A DNA stretch of 64,000 nt, from the NCBI RefSeq assembly GCF_030163755.1, contig NZ_JASJOE010000012.1, positions 1 to 64,000 on the forward strand, read 5' to 3'. Both the position numbers and the translations under genes were made by a program. The stretch comes from Roseicyclus amphidinii (lineage in GTDB: Bacteria > Pseudomonadota > Alphaproteobacteria > Rhodobacterales > Rhodobacteraceae). The notes beneath the pieces were generated by a model that saw nothing but the letters and a program-made list of their open reading frames with translations, was not told the origin of the DNA and did no database searches. This document shows positions 33,826 through 43,221 of the stretch, in pieces (within the stretch, counting starts at the first letter, position 1; the number at the start of each line of letters is the position of its first letter).

Positions 33826-34970
33826 TCCGCGACCGATCCATCGGCGTGGCGCCACAGGGGATTGCGCCACCGATGGCCGATGCGCACGGCTTCGATCACG
33901 CGGTCCTCGTCGATCTCGATGCCCAGGCCGGGCCCTTGGGGAATGTCCACCATGCCGTTCTTGTAGGTGAACACGTCGGGATCGACCAGATAGGCGAGAA
34001 GGTCGCGCTTGGGTCCGTGGTAGTGAATGCCCAGCGATTGTTCCTGGATGAAGGCATTGTAGCTGACCGCGTCGACCTGCAGGCAGGCCGCCAGCGCGAT
34101 GGGCCCCAGCGGGCAATGGGGTGCAAGCGCCACGTCATAGGCTTCGGCCATGGCCGCGATCTTGCGGCACTCGGTGATGCCGCCGGCATGGCTCAGGTCG
34201 GGCTGGATGATGTCGACCACCCGGCTTTCCAGCACGTTCCGGAAATCCCAGCGGGAATACAGCCGCTCGCCCAAGGCGATCGGAGTGGCCGAACCGCGCG
34301 TCACTTCGGCGATCGCATCCAGATGTTCGGACAGCAGGGGTTCCTCGATGAACATCAGGCGAAACTGATCCAGTTCGCGGATCAGTTGCTTTGCCATGGG
34401 TCGGTGCACGCGCCCGTGAAAATCCACCGCAAGGCCGATATCCGGCCCGATGGCGGCCCGCACCTCGGACAGGGTTCCGACCAACCGGTCGATCTGGGCG
34501 TGACTGTCGACGAACTGCATCCGGTCCGTCCCGTTCATCTTCAGCGCGGTGAACCCGGCCTGAACGGCCTTTACGGCTTCCTTGGCGATATCCCTGGGGC
34601 TGTCCCCGCCCACCCAGGAATAGACCCGGATCCGGTCCCGACAGGCCCCGCCCAGCAACTGGTGCACCGGCTGGCCATAGGCGCGTCCCTTGATGTCCCA
34701 CAGGGCCTGATCGACGCCGGCAATCGCGCTCATCAGGATCGGCCCGCCCCGGTAGAAGGCCCCGCGATACATGACCGACCACAGGTCCTCGATCCGCATC
34801 GGGTCCTTGCCGACGAGGTAGTCGGCCAGTTCGGCCACGGCGGTCTGGACGGTATGGGCCCGCCCTTCGACGATGGGTTCGCCCCATCCCGAAAGCCCCT
34901 CGTCGGTTTCGATCTTCAGAAACAACCACCGTGGCGGAACGATGAAGGTCTTGAGCGCGGTGATCTTCAT
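33819..34970 (-). CDS. dgoD: D-galactonate dehydratase
   Basis: A 383-residue enolase-superfamily enzyme that removes water from D-galactonate to give 2-keto-3-deoxygalactonate. It is strikingly like E. coli DgoD throughout: PPRWLFLKIETDEG near the start, FYRGGPILMSAIAG, VDFHGRVHRPMAK (metal-binding Asp and catalytic His), FIEEPLL, DLSHAGGITECRKIAAMAEAYDV, LAPHCPLGPIALAACLQVD and the end WRNPLWRHADGSVAEW. It is coupled to the ABC ATPase gene by a 4-bp overlap. The next DeLey-Doudoroff enzymes (DgoK, DgoA) are not in this window. Confidence 0.95.
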   Translation of the reverse strand: MKITALKTFIVPPRWLFLKIETDEGLSGWGEPIVEGRAHTVQTAVAELADYLVGKDPMRIEDLWSVMYRGAFYRGGPILMSAIAGVDQALWDIKGRAYGQPVHQLLGGACRDRIRVYSWVGGDSPRDIAKEAVKAVQAGFTALKMNGTDRMQFVDSHAQIDRLVGTLSEVRAAIGPDIGLAVDFHGRVHRPMAKQLIRELDQFRLMFIEEPLLSEHLDAIAEVTRGSATPIALGERLYSRWDFRNVLESRVVDIIQPDLSHAGGITECRKIAAMAEAYDVALAPHCPLGPIALAACLQVDAVSYNAFIQEQSLGIHYHGPKRDLLAYLVDPDVFTYKNGMVDIPQGPGLGIEIDEDRVIEAVRIGHRWRNPLWRHADGSVAEW

Positions 34971-35992
34971 GCGCCTGCCTCTCGCAGCCTGTTGCCCGCC
35001 TCGTCGAAGAACAACGGACGCGCGGGCAGGGTCAGACCGATGCGCGCGCCCTGTGTCGGCCGGTCTTCGCCCCGCGCCTCGACCAGGATGGCCTGACCGT
35101 CCGACAGGGCGCAGTGCAGGATCGAGATGCCGCCCAGGTTTTCCACCACCATGACCGTGGCCTCCAGACCCCGACCCTGGCCGAACTGCTCGGGCCGGAT
35201 GCCGATGATCCGCGCATTCGGCGGTGCCGCGATCTCGTGGCCGGACAGGGTGCCGTCGTGCAGATCGATCAGGTTCATGCGAGGCGACCCGATGAAGCCC
35301 GCGACGAAGGTATTGTCGGGATCGGTATATAGCTGGTCTGGCGAGCCGACCTGTTCGACCTTGCCGTCGCGCAGGACGACAATCTTGTCCCCGAGGGTCA
35401 TCGCCTCGACCTGGTCATGGGTGACGTAGATCATCGTTGCGCCCAGCCGCTTGTGAAGTTGACCCAGCTCCACCCGCATTTGCGCGCGCAATTCGGCATC
35501 CAGGTTCGAGAGCGGTTCATCGAACAGGAAAGCCCGAGGCTGCCGCACGATGGCCCGACCGATCGCTACCCGCTGCCGCTGGCCGCCCGACAGGTGCGCG
35601 GGCTTGCGGTCCATCAGCGCCCCAAGCTGCAGAATGCCTGCAGCCTCTGCGACGCGTGCGGCGGTCTCCTGCCGCGAATGGCCGGTCCTGCGCAGTCCGA
35701 AGCTCATGTTCTGGGCCACGGTCATGTGCGGGTAAAGCGCGTAGGATTGAAAGACCATCGCAATGCCCCGGTCCGCCGGGGCGACGTCGTTGACGACATC
35801 GCCTCCGATCCGGACCTCGCCCGAGGTGATCGTTTCCAGCCCGGCGATCATCCGCAGCAAGGTGGATTTGCCGCAGCCTGACGGGCCCACGAAAATGCAG
35901 AACTCGCCTTCGTCCACCTGCAGGTTCACATCGCGGATGACGTCCAACGCGCCATAGCTCTTGTGCAGGGCGTTCAGGGTGATGCTGCTCAT
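34967..35992 (-). CDS. ABC sugar importer ATPase (UgpC/MsmK-like)
   Basis: A 341-residue nucleotide-binding subunit of a CUT1 carbohydrate importer. Walker A GPSGCGKST (about residues 36-44), signature LSGGQRQRVAIGRA (about 134-147), Walker B AFLFDEPLSNLD (about 154) and switch His in VTHDQVEAM are intact. A C-terminal TOBE-type regulatory domain begins near 240. Its gene lies between GH2 and dgoD with 4-bp overlaps on both sides, away from the permeases but in the same transcript. Confidence 0.92.
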   Translation of the reverse strand: MSSITLNALHKSYGALDVIRDVNLQVDEGEFCIFVGPSGCGKSTLLRMIAGLETITSGEVRIGGDVVNDVAPADRGIAMVFQSYALYPHMTVAQNMSFGLRRTGHSRQETAARVAEAAGILQLGALMDRKPAHLSGGQRQRVAIGRAIVRQPRAFLFDEPLSNLDAELRAQMRVELGQLHKRLGATMIYVTHDQVEAMTLGDKIVVLRDGKVEQVGSPDQLYTDPDNTFVAGFIGSPRMNLIDLHDGTLSGHEIAAPPNARIIGIRPEQFGQGRGLEATVMVVENLGGISILHCALSDGQAILVEARGEDRPTQGARIGLTLPARPLFFDEAGNRLREAGA

Positions 35993-38685
35993 GTCGGGCG
36001 CGCCTCCTGTATCAGGGCGGCATCGGCCCAGTTGCGCAGCTCTGCGAGGCTGATCGTCGCGCAGTCCCCGTGCGGGGCGGCGATCACGGCGTGCAATGCC
36101 CGCCCCAACGCCGCTGCGACGGGCCTGTTCCCTGTCGTCATGTCCACGGCGCAAAACACCAGGCGTCCCTTGCCGACACGCGCTTCGGCCAGCAAGGCAA
36201 GGTCACGGTTGGTGTTCCAGTCATCGATCACGTCAATGATGCGCGTGACCTCCAGCCCGCGCATGTCCAGTGCGCGGCGTTGATGGGTCAGCTCCCACTG
36301 GTGCCAGCCGCTCGCACGTCCGGCCGGGAAATGGCGGAAGAGGGGATGGTCCAGCCGGTTGATCAATCCCAGGGTCGTCGGGGGCTGGCCACCGGTCCAG
36401 ACCGTGTTCCAGAAGATCGTGGTATGCCCGAGGGCCGCATTGGGCGCGACCTGGTCGGGGTTCGGGCAGAACACAAGGGTTTCGCCGGCGTCGAGGCGCC
36501 TGAGCTCATCCGGACCGAGGGATGTCACGATCGGCAGATCGGCAACGCCGCGGTCGAAGACCCAGAGGTCCCAGGCGTTGGTGCCGCCCCCCGCGGACAG
36601 CTGCAGGCAATACTGCCCCTGCGCCAGCTCGGCCGTCTCGATGCTGATCTGCCCAAGCACATGCAGCGCCCCGGTGGCCAGCTGGCCGTGGGGCAGGCGT
36701 CCACTTGCGTGGACCTGGCCACCGTGATCCGTCAGCCGCCACTCCGCCTTGTCCGAGGACAGGTCTTCGGGACCGAAGCAAGACAGCTCCGCGCGGGCCT
36801 CGAACCTGTCCCCGATGTTCAGCACGAAACCGGCCGCCCGGATCAACGGCACCACGGGGCCGCAGAATTGGGCGAAGCGGCTTGGCTCGTGATAGGGCTT
36901 GGACTGCCAGAACGCGTCCACGACACCCACAAGCGCCGTGCCCTGGCCCGAGAAATCCTGCAACCCCAGCAACTGGAAGCCAGCGTAATCAGGGGTGCGC
37001 AGGCTGGCCTCGATATCTTCCTTGTAGAGGGCAGTCTGCAACATGCCCGAGCAGATCACCTTGTCGCGGGCGCTGTGGCGCTGGCCTTTCCGGGTCAGAT
37101 CCTCCGCGACCTGTTCAAAGGCGTGGTTGGCAAGCGGTCCGTCGAAATCCGCGATCGTGTCTAGATCGGGGTATGCACACCATTGCCCGATCTCATGGCC
37201 CAGCAGGGGCTGGGGCTGCTTTTGCACCCAGTCGGACCAGTCGGTCATGGTCTCGAGCGGGCGCGCGTTCAGCCGGCTGTCCAGGCCTTCGCCCCAGCGA
37301 TGGGAACGGGGTTCGGGTTTGGACAGGTAGTCGGCGCGTTTCAAGGTCGGCCAACCGGACCCGCCGCTGTAGATGCGGCGCGGGTCCGTCCGGCGCCAAT
37401 GGTCCAGGAACCGTTCCAGCCAGGCATGCAGACCGGGGCCTGCGACCTCGTTGCCGACGGTCAGCATGACGAAGGACGGGTGGTTGCCGTAATGGGCCAC
37501 GATGCGCTCGGCCTCGTGACGGACGAGTTGATCGAGTCCCGGATCGGACCCGAGCACGCACCAGACCGGTGTTTCGACATGCAGATAAAGCCCCAGCGCA
37601 TCCGCCACGTCAAAGGCGGCCCGAGGCGGGCACCAGCTGTGGAACCGGACATGGTTCAGCCCGTTGGCCTTGACCGTTTCGAAGATCGCGCGCCAGCCGT
37701 CATGATCCATCGGAGGATGGCCGGTTTTCGGAAACAGGGCGCAATCCAGCGTTCCGCGCAGGAAGATGCGCCTGCCATTGATCAGGATATGGCGCCCCTC
37801 GGTCATGATCCGGCGCAGCCCGAAGTTGGTGTCGCGTCGGTCGAGGCAGGTGCCATCCCGCCACCATTCGGCGCGCAGGGCATGGACCACGGGCGAAAAT
37901 TCATCCCATTGCGGGGTGTCCTCGGGCAGGGTGAGCTGCACCGCGAGCGGTGTATGCGCGGAGTCGATCGTCACCGGCAGCGACCTTGCGACGGTCCGGC
38001 CATCCGCAAGGGTTGCGGTCAGGCGCAATTCGTCGTTCGGCGTGCCGCTGGTCCAGAAACCCGGCCAATACCGGTTCGGGTCCAGCGCGTCGAGTTCGAC
38101 GGCAATGTCGATCCCGCTGTCCTGCGGGCTGACATCCAGCCGGGCGATCCGGGCCGCGCGCGCTTCGATCCGCAGCGCGCCGACGATGCCGTTCCAGTTC
38201 GATTGCGTATGCTCGGAGGTGGAATGGGCCACGTCCGGATTCGTGTCCTGATGCGCCCCGCCGACCTGCGGGAAATCGCCGTTGTCGATGCGGAGGACCA
38301 GGCGATGCAGGCCCGGCGCAAGCTGGCCGAGAAGAAAGGTGTTCGGTGTGCACAATCCCAGGTCGCGGCCCACCTCGAGCCCGTCCAGCCAGACCCGCAC
38401 CGCTCCGTGGGGGCGTTCGAGGAAAAGATCATGATACAACCCGTCATGATCCTCGGGGACCACGACGTCGCGGGCATACCACGCCGGCCCGACATAGGGG
38501 TTGCGGCGTGTCAGGTAGGCCATGCCCGCGGAGGGGCCCGGCGGGCACTTCCGCGCCAGGTCGATGGTGCCCGGCAGGGTGATCTCATCCTCGAACCGGG
38601 CCTTGTGCCAGTCTTCGGACAGCCCCTTTCGGTCGGGATCAAGCGCGAAGTCCCACGCGCCTTGCAGTGCGATGTCTTTGATCAT
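35989..38685 (-). CDS. Glycoside hydrolase family 2 enzyme (beta-galactosidase-like)
   Basis: An 898-residue intracellular glycosidase (no signal peptide). The sugar-binding jelly-roll (about 1-175), immunoglobulin-like domain (about 180-300) and TIM barrel (about 300-600) follow the GH2 order. INGRRIFLRGTLDCALFPKTG marks the barrel start. The acid/base Glu is in LTVGNEVAGPG (about 415) and the probable nucleophile Glu is in LLGHEIGQWCAYPD (about 495). The long extra C-terminal region (about 620-898) is unusual for small GH2 enzymes. With a galactose dehydrogenase and DgoD in the operon, release of galactose from beta-galactosides is favoured; beta-mannosidase or glucuronidase specificity cannot be excluded. 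Confidence 0.85.
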   Translation of the reverse strand: MIKDIALQGAWDFALDPDRKGLSEDWHKARFEDEITLPGTIDLARKCPPGPSAGMAYLTRRNPYVGPAWYARDVVVPEDHDGLYHDLFLERPHGAVRVWLDGLEVGRDLGLCTPNTFLLGQLAPGLHRLVLRIDNGDFPQVGGAHQDTNPDVAHSTSEHTQSNWNGIVGALRIEARAARIARLDVSPQDSGIDIAVELDALDPNRYWPGFWTSGTPNDELRLTATLADGRTVARSLPVTIDSAHTPLAVQLTLPEDTPQWDEFSPVVHALRAEWWRDGTCLDRRDTNFGLRRIMTEGRHILINGRRIFLRGTLDCALFPKTGHPPMDHDGWRAIFETVKANGLNHVRFHSWCPPRAAFDVADALGLYLHVETPVWCVLGSDPGLDQLVRHEAERIVAHYGNHPSFVMLTVGNEVAGPGLHAWLERFLDHWRRTDPRRIYSGGSGWPTLKRADYLSKPEPRSHRWGEGLDSRLNARPLETMTDWSDWVQKQPQPLLGHEIGQWCAYPDLDTIADFDGPLANHAFEQVAEDLTRKGQRHSARDKVICSGMLQTALYKEDIEASLRTPDYAGFQLLGLQDFSGQGTALVGVVDAFWQSKPYHEPSRFAQFCGPVVPLIRAAGFVLNIGDRFEARAELSCFGPEDLSSDKAEWRLTDHGGQVHASGRLPHGQLATGALHVLGQISIETAELAQGQYCLQLSAGGGTNAWDLWVFDRGVADLPIVTSLGPDELRRLDAGETLVFCPNPDQVAPNAALGHTTIFWNTVWTGGQPPTTLGLINRLDHPLFRHFPAGRASGWHQWELTHQRRALDMRGLEVTRIIDVIDDWNTNRDLALLAEARVGKGRLVFCAVDMTTGNRPVAAALGRALHAVIAAPHGDCATISLAELRNWADAALIQEARPT

Positions 38686-38750
38686 TTTCGCTTCCAGTGT
38701 CGGCGGGCCGTGAACCGGCGGCCACGGGGCCGCCGGTGGGCACCTTTGCG

Positions 38751-40043
38751 TTACAGACGGGCTGCCAGCCGTGTCGCGGCCTCGTCCAACGCATCGGCCG
38801 GGGTGGCAACGCCGCGCACGATGTTGTCGACGGCGGTCTGCATCGTTTCCCCGACCAGCCGGTCATTGGTGTTCAGCGTCCAGGGTGTCATGGTCGCCTG
38901 CACTTGCGCGAACACGGTGTTGACGTTCTGCCCGGCATAGTAGGGATCTTCGAAATTGATCCAGTCCGCGCGACCCGCGGGCTGGTAACCGGGATACAGA
39001 TCGTCGTTCTGGTATTGCAGCCTCAGGCTTTCGTCGTCGGTGACGAGCCACTGGATGAAGGCCCAGGCGGCTTCCTTGTTGCGTGACGTCTCGAGGATGC
39101 CGATGTGGTCGCCGCCGTAGTTCCAGGCCCGGTTGCCGGTCTCGTCGGCCGGGATGGGGGACACGCCCCATTTCCCGCCGTCGTCCGGCGCGAAGGCGCG
39201 CTTGAGCAGCCCCCCGAACCAGTTGCCCGACATGATCGTGGCGATCTGGCCGTTGCCGAAGGCCGATTGCCATTCCGGCGACCACATCACGAAGGGCGAG
39301 ATCAGGCCGGCATCGGCGGCCGCATCGATCAGCTCCAGCGCGTCGAGGATGACGGGATGGTCGATCTGCAGGGTGCCGTCGCCGTCGAACCAGCTGACCC
39401 CGGCCTGACCCATGCGGGCGCTCAGGATCTCGGTGCCATTGGCGATCATCCAGCGGGCATTCGGGCGCACAAGCCGTGCGCCGTTCTCGACCAGGGCGGG
39501 CCATGTGGAAAACAGCTCTGCGACGGCGTCGGGGTCCGAGGGCAGGCCGACCTCGTCGAAGATATCGCGCCGGTAGAACATGGCGCCGGGGCCGGTGTGC
39601 TTGGGCAGGGCGACGATCTTGCCGTCCTGCGTCGTCACGTTGCTCGCCGTGAAGTCGGCGAAGTCATCCAGAAGCGCGCCTGCATTGTAGGGCGCCGCGG
39701 ACAGGTCGACCCATTGCGGGCGCTGCGACAGAAGGGCCAGCTCGTTGATCTCGATCATGGCGACGTCGGGGCCGGAACCGGACAGCAGGGCCCGCTGCAC
39801 CGTGTTGAGATAGTTGGAGTTGGCATTCGGGAAGCCCTGCACCTCGACCCGGATATTCGGGAAGGCGGCGTTGAACGCAGGCAGAAGCGCGTTGATCGTG
39901 CGGTCGTTGTTGGGCCATGTCCAGACCGTGATCGTGGCGCTCGTGTTGGGATCGACCTGCAGCGGCATTCCCTGCGCCCAACCGGGTCGCACCGCGAGGG
40001 CCATCAGCCCCGATGCCATCATCATGCGTCGTGTCAGTTCCAT
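38751..40043 (-). CDS. ABC sugar-binding protein (extracellular family 1)
   Basis: A 430-residue periplasmic binding protein with a signal peptide (MELTRRMMMASGLMALAVRP, cleavage near AQG). The mature start TITVWTWPNNDRTINALLPAFNAAFPNI and the segment LPKHTGPGAMFYRRDIFDEVGLPSDP are typical of CUT1 sugar-binding proteins. GGGAGGAAAAG precedes the ATG at 40043. It likely captures a galactoside or oligosaccharide in the periplasm for the adjacent permeases. Confidence 0.9.
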   Translation of the reverse strand: MELTRRMMMASGLMALAVRPGWAQGMPLQVDPNTSATITVWTWPNNDRTINALLPAFNAAFPNIRVEVQGFPNANSNYLNTVQRALLSGSGPDVAMIEINELALLSQRPQWVDLSAAPYNAGALLDDFADFTASNVTTQDGKIVALPKHTGPGAMFYRRDIFDEVGLPSDPDAVAELFSTWPALVENGARLVRPNARWMIANGTEILSARMGQAGVSWFDGDGTLQIDHPVILDALELIDAAADAGLISPFVMWSPEWQSAFGNGQIATIMSGNWFGGLLKRAFAPDDGGKWGVSPIPADETGNRAWNYGGDHIGILETSRNKEAAWAFIQWLVTDDESLRLQYQNDDLYPGYQPAGRADWINFEDPYYAGQNVNTVFAQVQATMTPWTLNTNDRLVGETMQTAVDNIVRGVATPADALDEAATRLAARL

Positions 40044-40072
40044 CTTTTCCTCCCTGGTTACATGGATCATCG

Positions 40073-40915
40073 TTACTTGACGGCCCCCGATGTCAGACCG
40101 GCAATGAATTGCCGCGACAGCAGGGCAAACAGGATGAAGACCGGCACCAACCCGATCAGCGTGGCCAGCATCACGGCCGGGGTGTCCGAAAAATGGGTGC
40201 GCGACAGCATGGTCAGCGCCAGCGGCACGGTGAACTTCGTCCCGTCCCCGAGCACCACGAGCGGCAGCTGGAAATCGTTCCAGGTGCTGATGACCGTCCA
40301 CACCCCGAGCGCGGCAAGGCCGGGCCGGATGATCGGCAGGACCACGAAGACGAAGGTCGCCAGCGGCCCGGAATTGTCCATCTCCGCGGCTTCGTACAAT
40401 TCATGCGGGATGGCCGATCCGATGTAGGTATACATCCAGATCACCCCGAAGCCCGACGCCATCGCCGGCACGATCAGGGGCCAGAAGGTGTTGAGCCAAC
40501 CCAGCCAGCTCATCTGCAGGAAAAACGGGATCAAGGCCAGCGAGGGGGGGAAGAACAAGGTGGCGAAGGTCATCGCCAGCAGGAACTTGTGCCCCGGGCG
40601 GCCGACGTAGCGCGCAAGCCCGTATCCCGCGAGGGCCGAAACCAGCACCAGGCCGATGGTCTTGGGCAAGACGACGATCAGGCTGTTCAGGATCGGGCGG
40701 AAGGGGGGGAAGACAGCTTCGATCCGGCTGTAATTGACCGCGATCTGGTCCCCGAACCAGAGCGGTGGCGGGAACTGGAACACCTCCTGAAGGGTATGCG
40801 TCGCAAAGACGGCGGTCCAGAACAGGGGCAGCACGAAGACGGCCGACAGCAGGACCATGAGGAGCGTCAGGATCAGGTTGCCGCGCGCTTCGCGGTTGCG
40901 CCAGTAGCGTTTCAT
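40073..40915 (-). CDS. ABC sugar permease (MalG/UgpE-like)
   Basis: A 280-residue inner-membrane permease with six hydrophobic segments. The cytoplasmic EAA loop reads HELYEAAEMDNSGPLATFVFVVLPIIRPGL (about residues 182-211), which docks on the ATPase. The start at 40915 overlaps the upstream permease stop (ATGA). It lies 29 bp before the binding-protein gene. Confidence 0.92.
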   Translation of the reverse strand: MKRYWRNREARGNLILTLLMVLLSAVFVLPLFWTAVFATHTLQEVFQFPPPLWFGDQIAVNYSRIEAVFPPFRPILNSLIVVLPKTIGLVLVSALAGYGLARYVGRPGHKFLLAMTFATLFFPPSLALIPFFLQMSWLGWLNTFWPLIVPAMASGFGVIWMYTYIGSAIPHELYEAAEMDNSGPLATFVFVVLPIIRPGLAALGVWTVISTWNDFQLPLVVLGDGTKFTVPLALTMLSRTHFSDTPAVMLATLIGLVPVFILFALLSRQFIAGLTSGAVK

Positions 40916-41811
40916 CTCGCAGCCCCCAGACCCGCGCTCAGCCTGCGGTAGAGAAGTGTCATGGCGACCACGGCGGCGAAGATGTACCAACTGACGGCCG
41001 CCCCCAGCCCGAAATCGAACTGGGTAAACGCCGTGGCGTAGAGATACATGCCCAGCGTGGTCGCCGAATGATTGGTGCCGCCGATCCCCTGGGTCAGCAC
41101 GAACGGCTCGTCGAACATCTGCAGGCCGCCAAGGGTTGCGGTGATGATCGAAAAGGCGAGGGCAGGGGCCAGCAGCGGCAGGGTGATGCGGCTGAAGACC
41201 GACCAGCGGCTGACACCCTCGAGGCGCGCGGCCTCGTAGATGTCGCGCGGAATGGCCTGCAGGCCGGCCAGGAAAATGATCATGTGCCACCCTGTCCAGC
41301 GCCAGATCACCAGCAGGACAACCAGCGGCTTGATCCAGATCTCGGAGTCGAACCAGCTGAAGAACGTCGGCGTGCCGGTGATTTCACCGATCATCAGGTT
41401 CACCAGCCCCCCGTTCGCCGAAAACAGCACGCGCAGGATGATCGCCGCGATGGCCGGCGCGACCAGCAGGGGCAACAGGAACACCATGCGGAAATAGGTG
41501 CGCCCGAAGACGGCGTATTCATTGATCAGCACCGCCAGCACGAGCGCGAGCCCGCAGGTGATCAGCGTGGACCAGAACCAGACATGGATCGTGTTCCACA
41601 CGGCCTTGCGAAAGACCGGATCGGCGAGGGCGGTGGCGTAGTTGTCGAACCCCACAAAACGCGGGGTCGAAAACCCGTCCCAGGCATGCACGCCCAACCA
41701 GGCCGAGAACAGAACCGGGAACAGCGAGAAGGCGACGAAGATGATCAGGAACGGCGCCATGGTCAACCAAAGCGGGCCGCTTCCCTTCATCAAATTTGTC
41801 CGGTGTCGCAT
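40912..41811 (-). CDS. ABC sugar permease (MalF/UgpA-like)
   Basis: A 299-residue inner-membrane permease, first gene of the galactoside operon. Six hydrophobic segments are visible, with the EAA loop RDIYEAARLEGVSRWSVFSRITLPLLAP near residue 205. Start MRHRTNLMKG at 41811 is preferred; the open frame to 41874 would pass through the operator DNA and lacks family resemblance. Confidence 0.9.
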   Translation of the reverse strand: MRHRTNLMKGSGPLWLTMAPFLIIFVAFSLFPVLFSAWLGVHAWDGFSTPRFVGFDNYATALADPVFRKAVWNTIHVWFWSTLITCGLALVLAVLINEYAVFGRTYFRMVFLLPLLVAPAIAAIILRVLFSANGGLVNLMIGEITGTPTFFSWFDSEIWIKPLVVLLVIWRWTGWHMIIFLAGLQAIPRDIYEAARLEGVSRWSVFSRITLPLLAPALAFSIITATLGGLQMFDEPFVLTQGIGGTNHSATTLGMYLYATAFTQFDFGLGAAVSWYIFAAVVAMTLLYRRLSAGLGAAR

Positions 41812-41849
41812 GGAAGTTGATTCCTTGCTGGTCGATTCAGCCAAGAGTA

Positions 41850-41860
41850 TTGTCCGACTA
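41850..41860. promoter_or_regulatory. DgoR/FadR-type operator candidate, site 1
   Basis: TTGTC-C-GACTA, one mismatch from the perfect dyad TAGTC-N-GACTA found 29 bp away. FCD-type GntR proteins typically bind GT-N-AC-containing dyads of this kind. Position is 39 bp before the permease start on the minus strand. Confidence 0.6.
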
Positions 41861-41878
41861 AAGGCGACAGTCAAGTAA

Positions 41879-41889
41879 TAGTCTGACTA
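41879..41889. promoter_or_regulatory. DgoR/FadR-type operator candidate, site 2
   Basis: Perfect 11-bp dyad TAGTC-T-GACTA between the divergent permease and gntR genes. Together with site 1 it forms a pair on nearly the same DNA face (29 bp apart), suited to two bound dimers. Confidence 0.65.
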
Positions 41890-41975
41890 ATGAGATGGGG
41901 CGCGTGTGGCGCGTTCTGCGGGAAACAAGGCTTCGCCTCGGTTGACGGTCAACCCGGTGAAGGCTACAAGGTGAT

Positions 41976-42740
41976 ATGTCTGATCAATCAAATGACCCGG
42001 CGACGCAAGACGGCAGCCTTGCTGCGCGTGGCAAGCCGCGCGTATACCAGAACACCGTCAAGCGGCTGGCCTTCTCGATCCTGAAGGGGGACTTCCCGGC
42101 CGGTCATGTTCTGCCCCCGGAAACCGACTTGTGTGACAAACTGGGCATCAGCCGCAGCGCGTTGCGTGAATCGGTGCGCGCGTTGAAGGACAAGGGCATG
42201 CTGATCGCGCGCCCGCGGCACGGCACCATCGTGCAGCCGCGCAGTGCGTGGCATTTGCTGGATGCAGACCTGCTGAACTGGTCCATGGAAGTGGACCCCG
42301 ACGCCGAATTCGTCTTTTCCCTGTTCGAAGCGCGACAGGTCATAGAGCCCGCTGCGGCACGCCTGTCTGCCATGCGGGCGACCTCGGGGGATATCGAAGC
42401 CATGGAAGCTGCCTTTGCCGACATGAGCGCGGCCAAGGCTGCAGGCGATTTTCAACGCTTCAACGAAGCCGACATCGCCTTTCACCTCGCATTGCTGCGC
42501 GCCACATCGAACGTGGTGTTCATTCAACTGTCCAACATGATCGGCACCGCGCTGGCCATCGCGTTTCGCATGTCCATCGCCCGCGCCCATGAACCCGGCG
42601 AGTCGCTGTCACAGCACGGCGACCTGATCGAGATGATCCGCGCCCGAGATCCGATCGGTGCGGAAAACGTCATGACCCGGCTGCTTGCGGTCGCCGGTAT
42701 CGACCTGGGGCTAAGCAATCGTGGCCCGTCGAAATCCTGA
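41976..42740 (+). CDS. FadR-subfamily GntR regulator (DgoR-like)
   Basis: A 254-residue repressor with the winged helix at about residues 22-90 (ETDLCDKLGISRSALRESVRALKDKGML, then ARPRHGTIVQPR, the standard FadR wing) and an FCD ligand domain at about 110-235. Its divergence from a galactonate pathway operon and the pair of TAGTC-N-GACTA-like dyads suggest it responds to galactonate, as E. coli DgoR does. Confidence 0.88.
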   Translation: MSDQSNDPATQDGSLAARGKPRVYQNTVKRLAFSILKGDFPAGHVLPPETDLCDKLGISRSALRESVRALKDKGMLIARPRHGTIVQPRSAWHLLDADLLNWSMEVDPDAEFVFSLFEARQVIEPAAARLSAMRATSGDIEAMEAAFADMSAAKAAGDFQRFNEADIAFHLALLRATSNVVFIQLSNMIGTALAIAFRMSIARAHEPGESLSQHGDLIEMIRARDPIGAENVMTRLLAVAGIDLGLSNRGPSKS

Positions 42741-43144
42741 GCTGCTGCCGGTTTCGTGCAGACCTGACCAGATCGTCGCCATGGGCCCAGAGAGCGGGCA
42801 GATGCAGATAAAAATGCATCCGCCAAAACAAGGATCTTGGCGGCGCGCGACATCCCGAGACAGCCAAAGTCGCGTGCGCCACGGGTGCAAGCATGGTGGC
42901 GCGCGCATGCGTCACGCGGGATGCGACGTGACCTTCGCATTCGTTGCGCAGCATCGGAACATCCGGCCAGTGTGATGGATGTGCACTGATCAAGGCGACC
43001 GGTCCGCGCCTGGTCAAGGGGCTGGCGACGAACCCCGCGCGACCTGTTACGGGCGTCGTTCAAAACGATCCGGGACAAAATACTCGGTCCCTTCGGCTGC
43101 GCGGATGTCCGAAGAACGCGGTGTGTCGGGAGGGTCCAGGTGGG
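42741..43144. other. Gene-free stretch after the DgoR-like gene
   Basis: About 400 bp without a reading frame that resembles a protein on either strand. It begins directly after the regulator stop and ends at the terminator of the convergent small membrane gene. No repeat or RNA gene was recognised. It borders two truncated genes and is probably decayed intergenic DNA. Confidence 0.5.
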
Positions 43145-43178
43145 AAAAAGGGGCACATGGCAGCTATGCCAGTGCCCC
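43145..43178 (-). terminator. Intrinsic terminator of the small membrane-protein gene
   Basis: Read on the minus strand, GGGGCACTGGCA-TAGC-TGCCATGTGCCCC forms a 12-bp stem with one bulged base and a 4-nt loop, followed at once by TTTTTCCC. This is a classical rho-independent terminator, 44 bp after the stop of the gene at 43222-43428. Confidence 0.8.
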
Positions 43179-43221
43179 ATGTCCTGACCTCTTGGCCTCC
43201 GGGCGCGTGTTCGCAGCGCCG

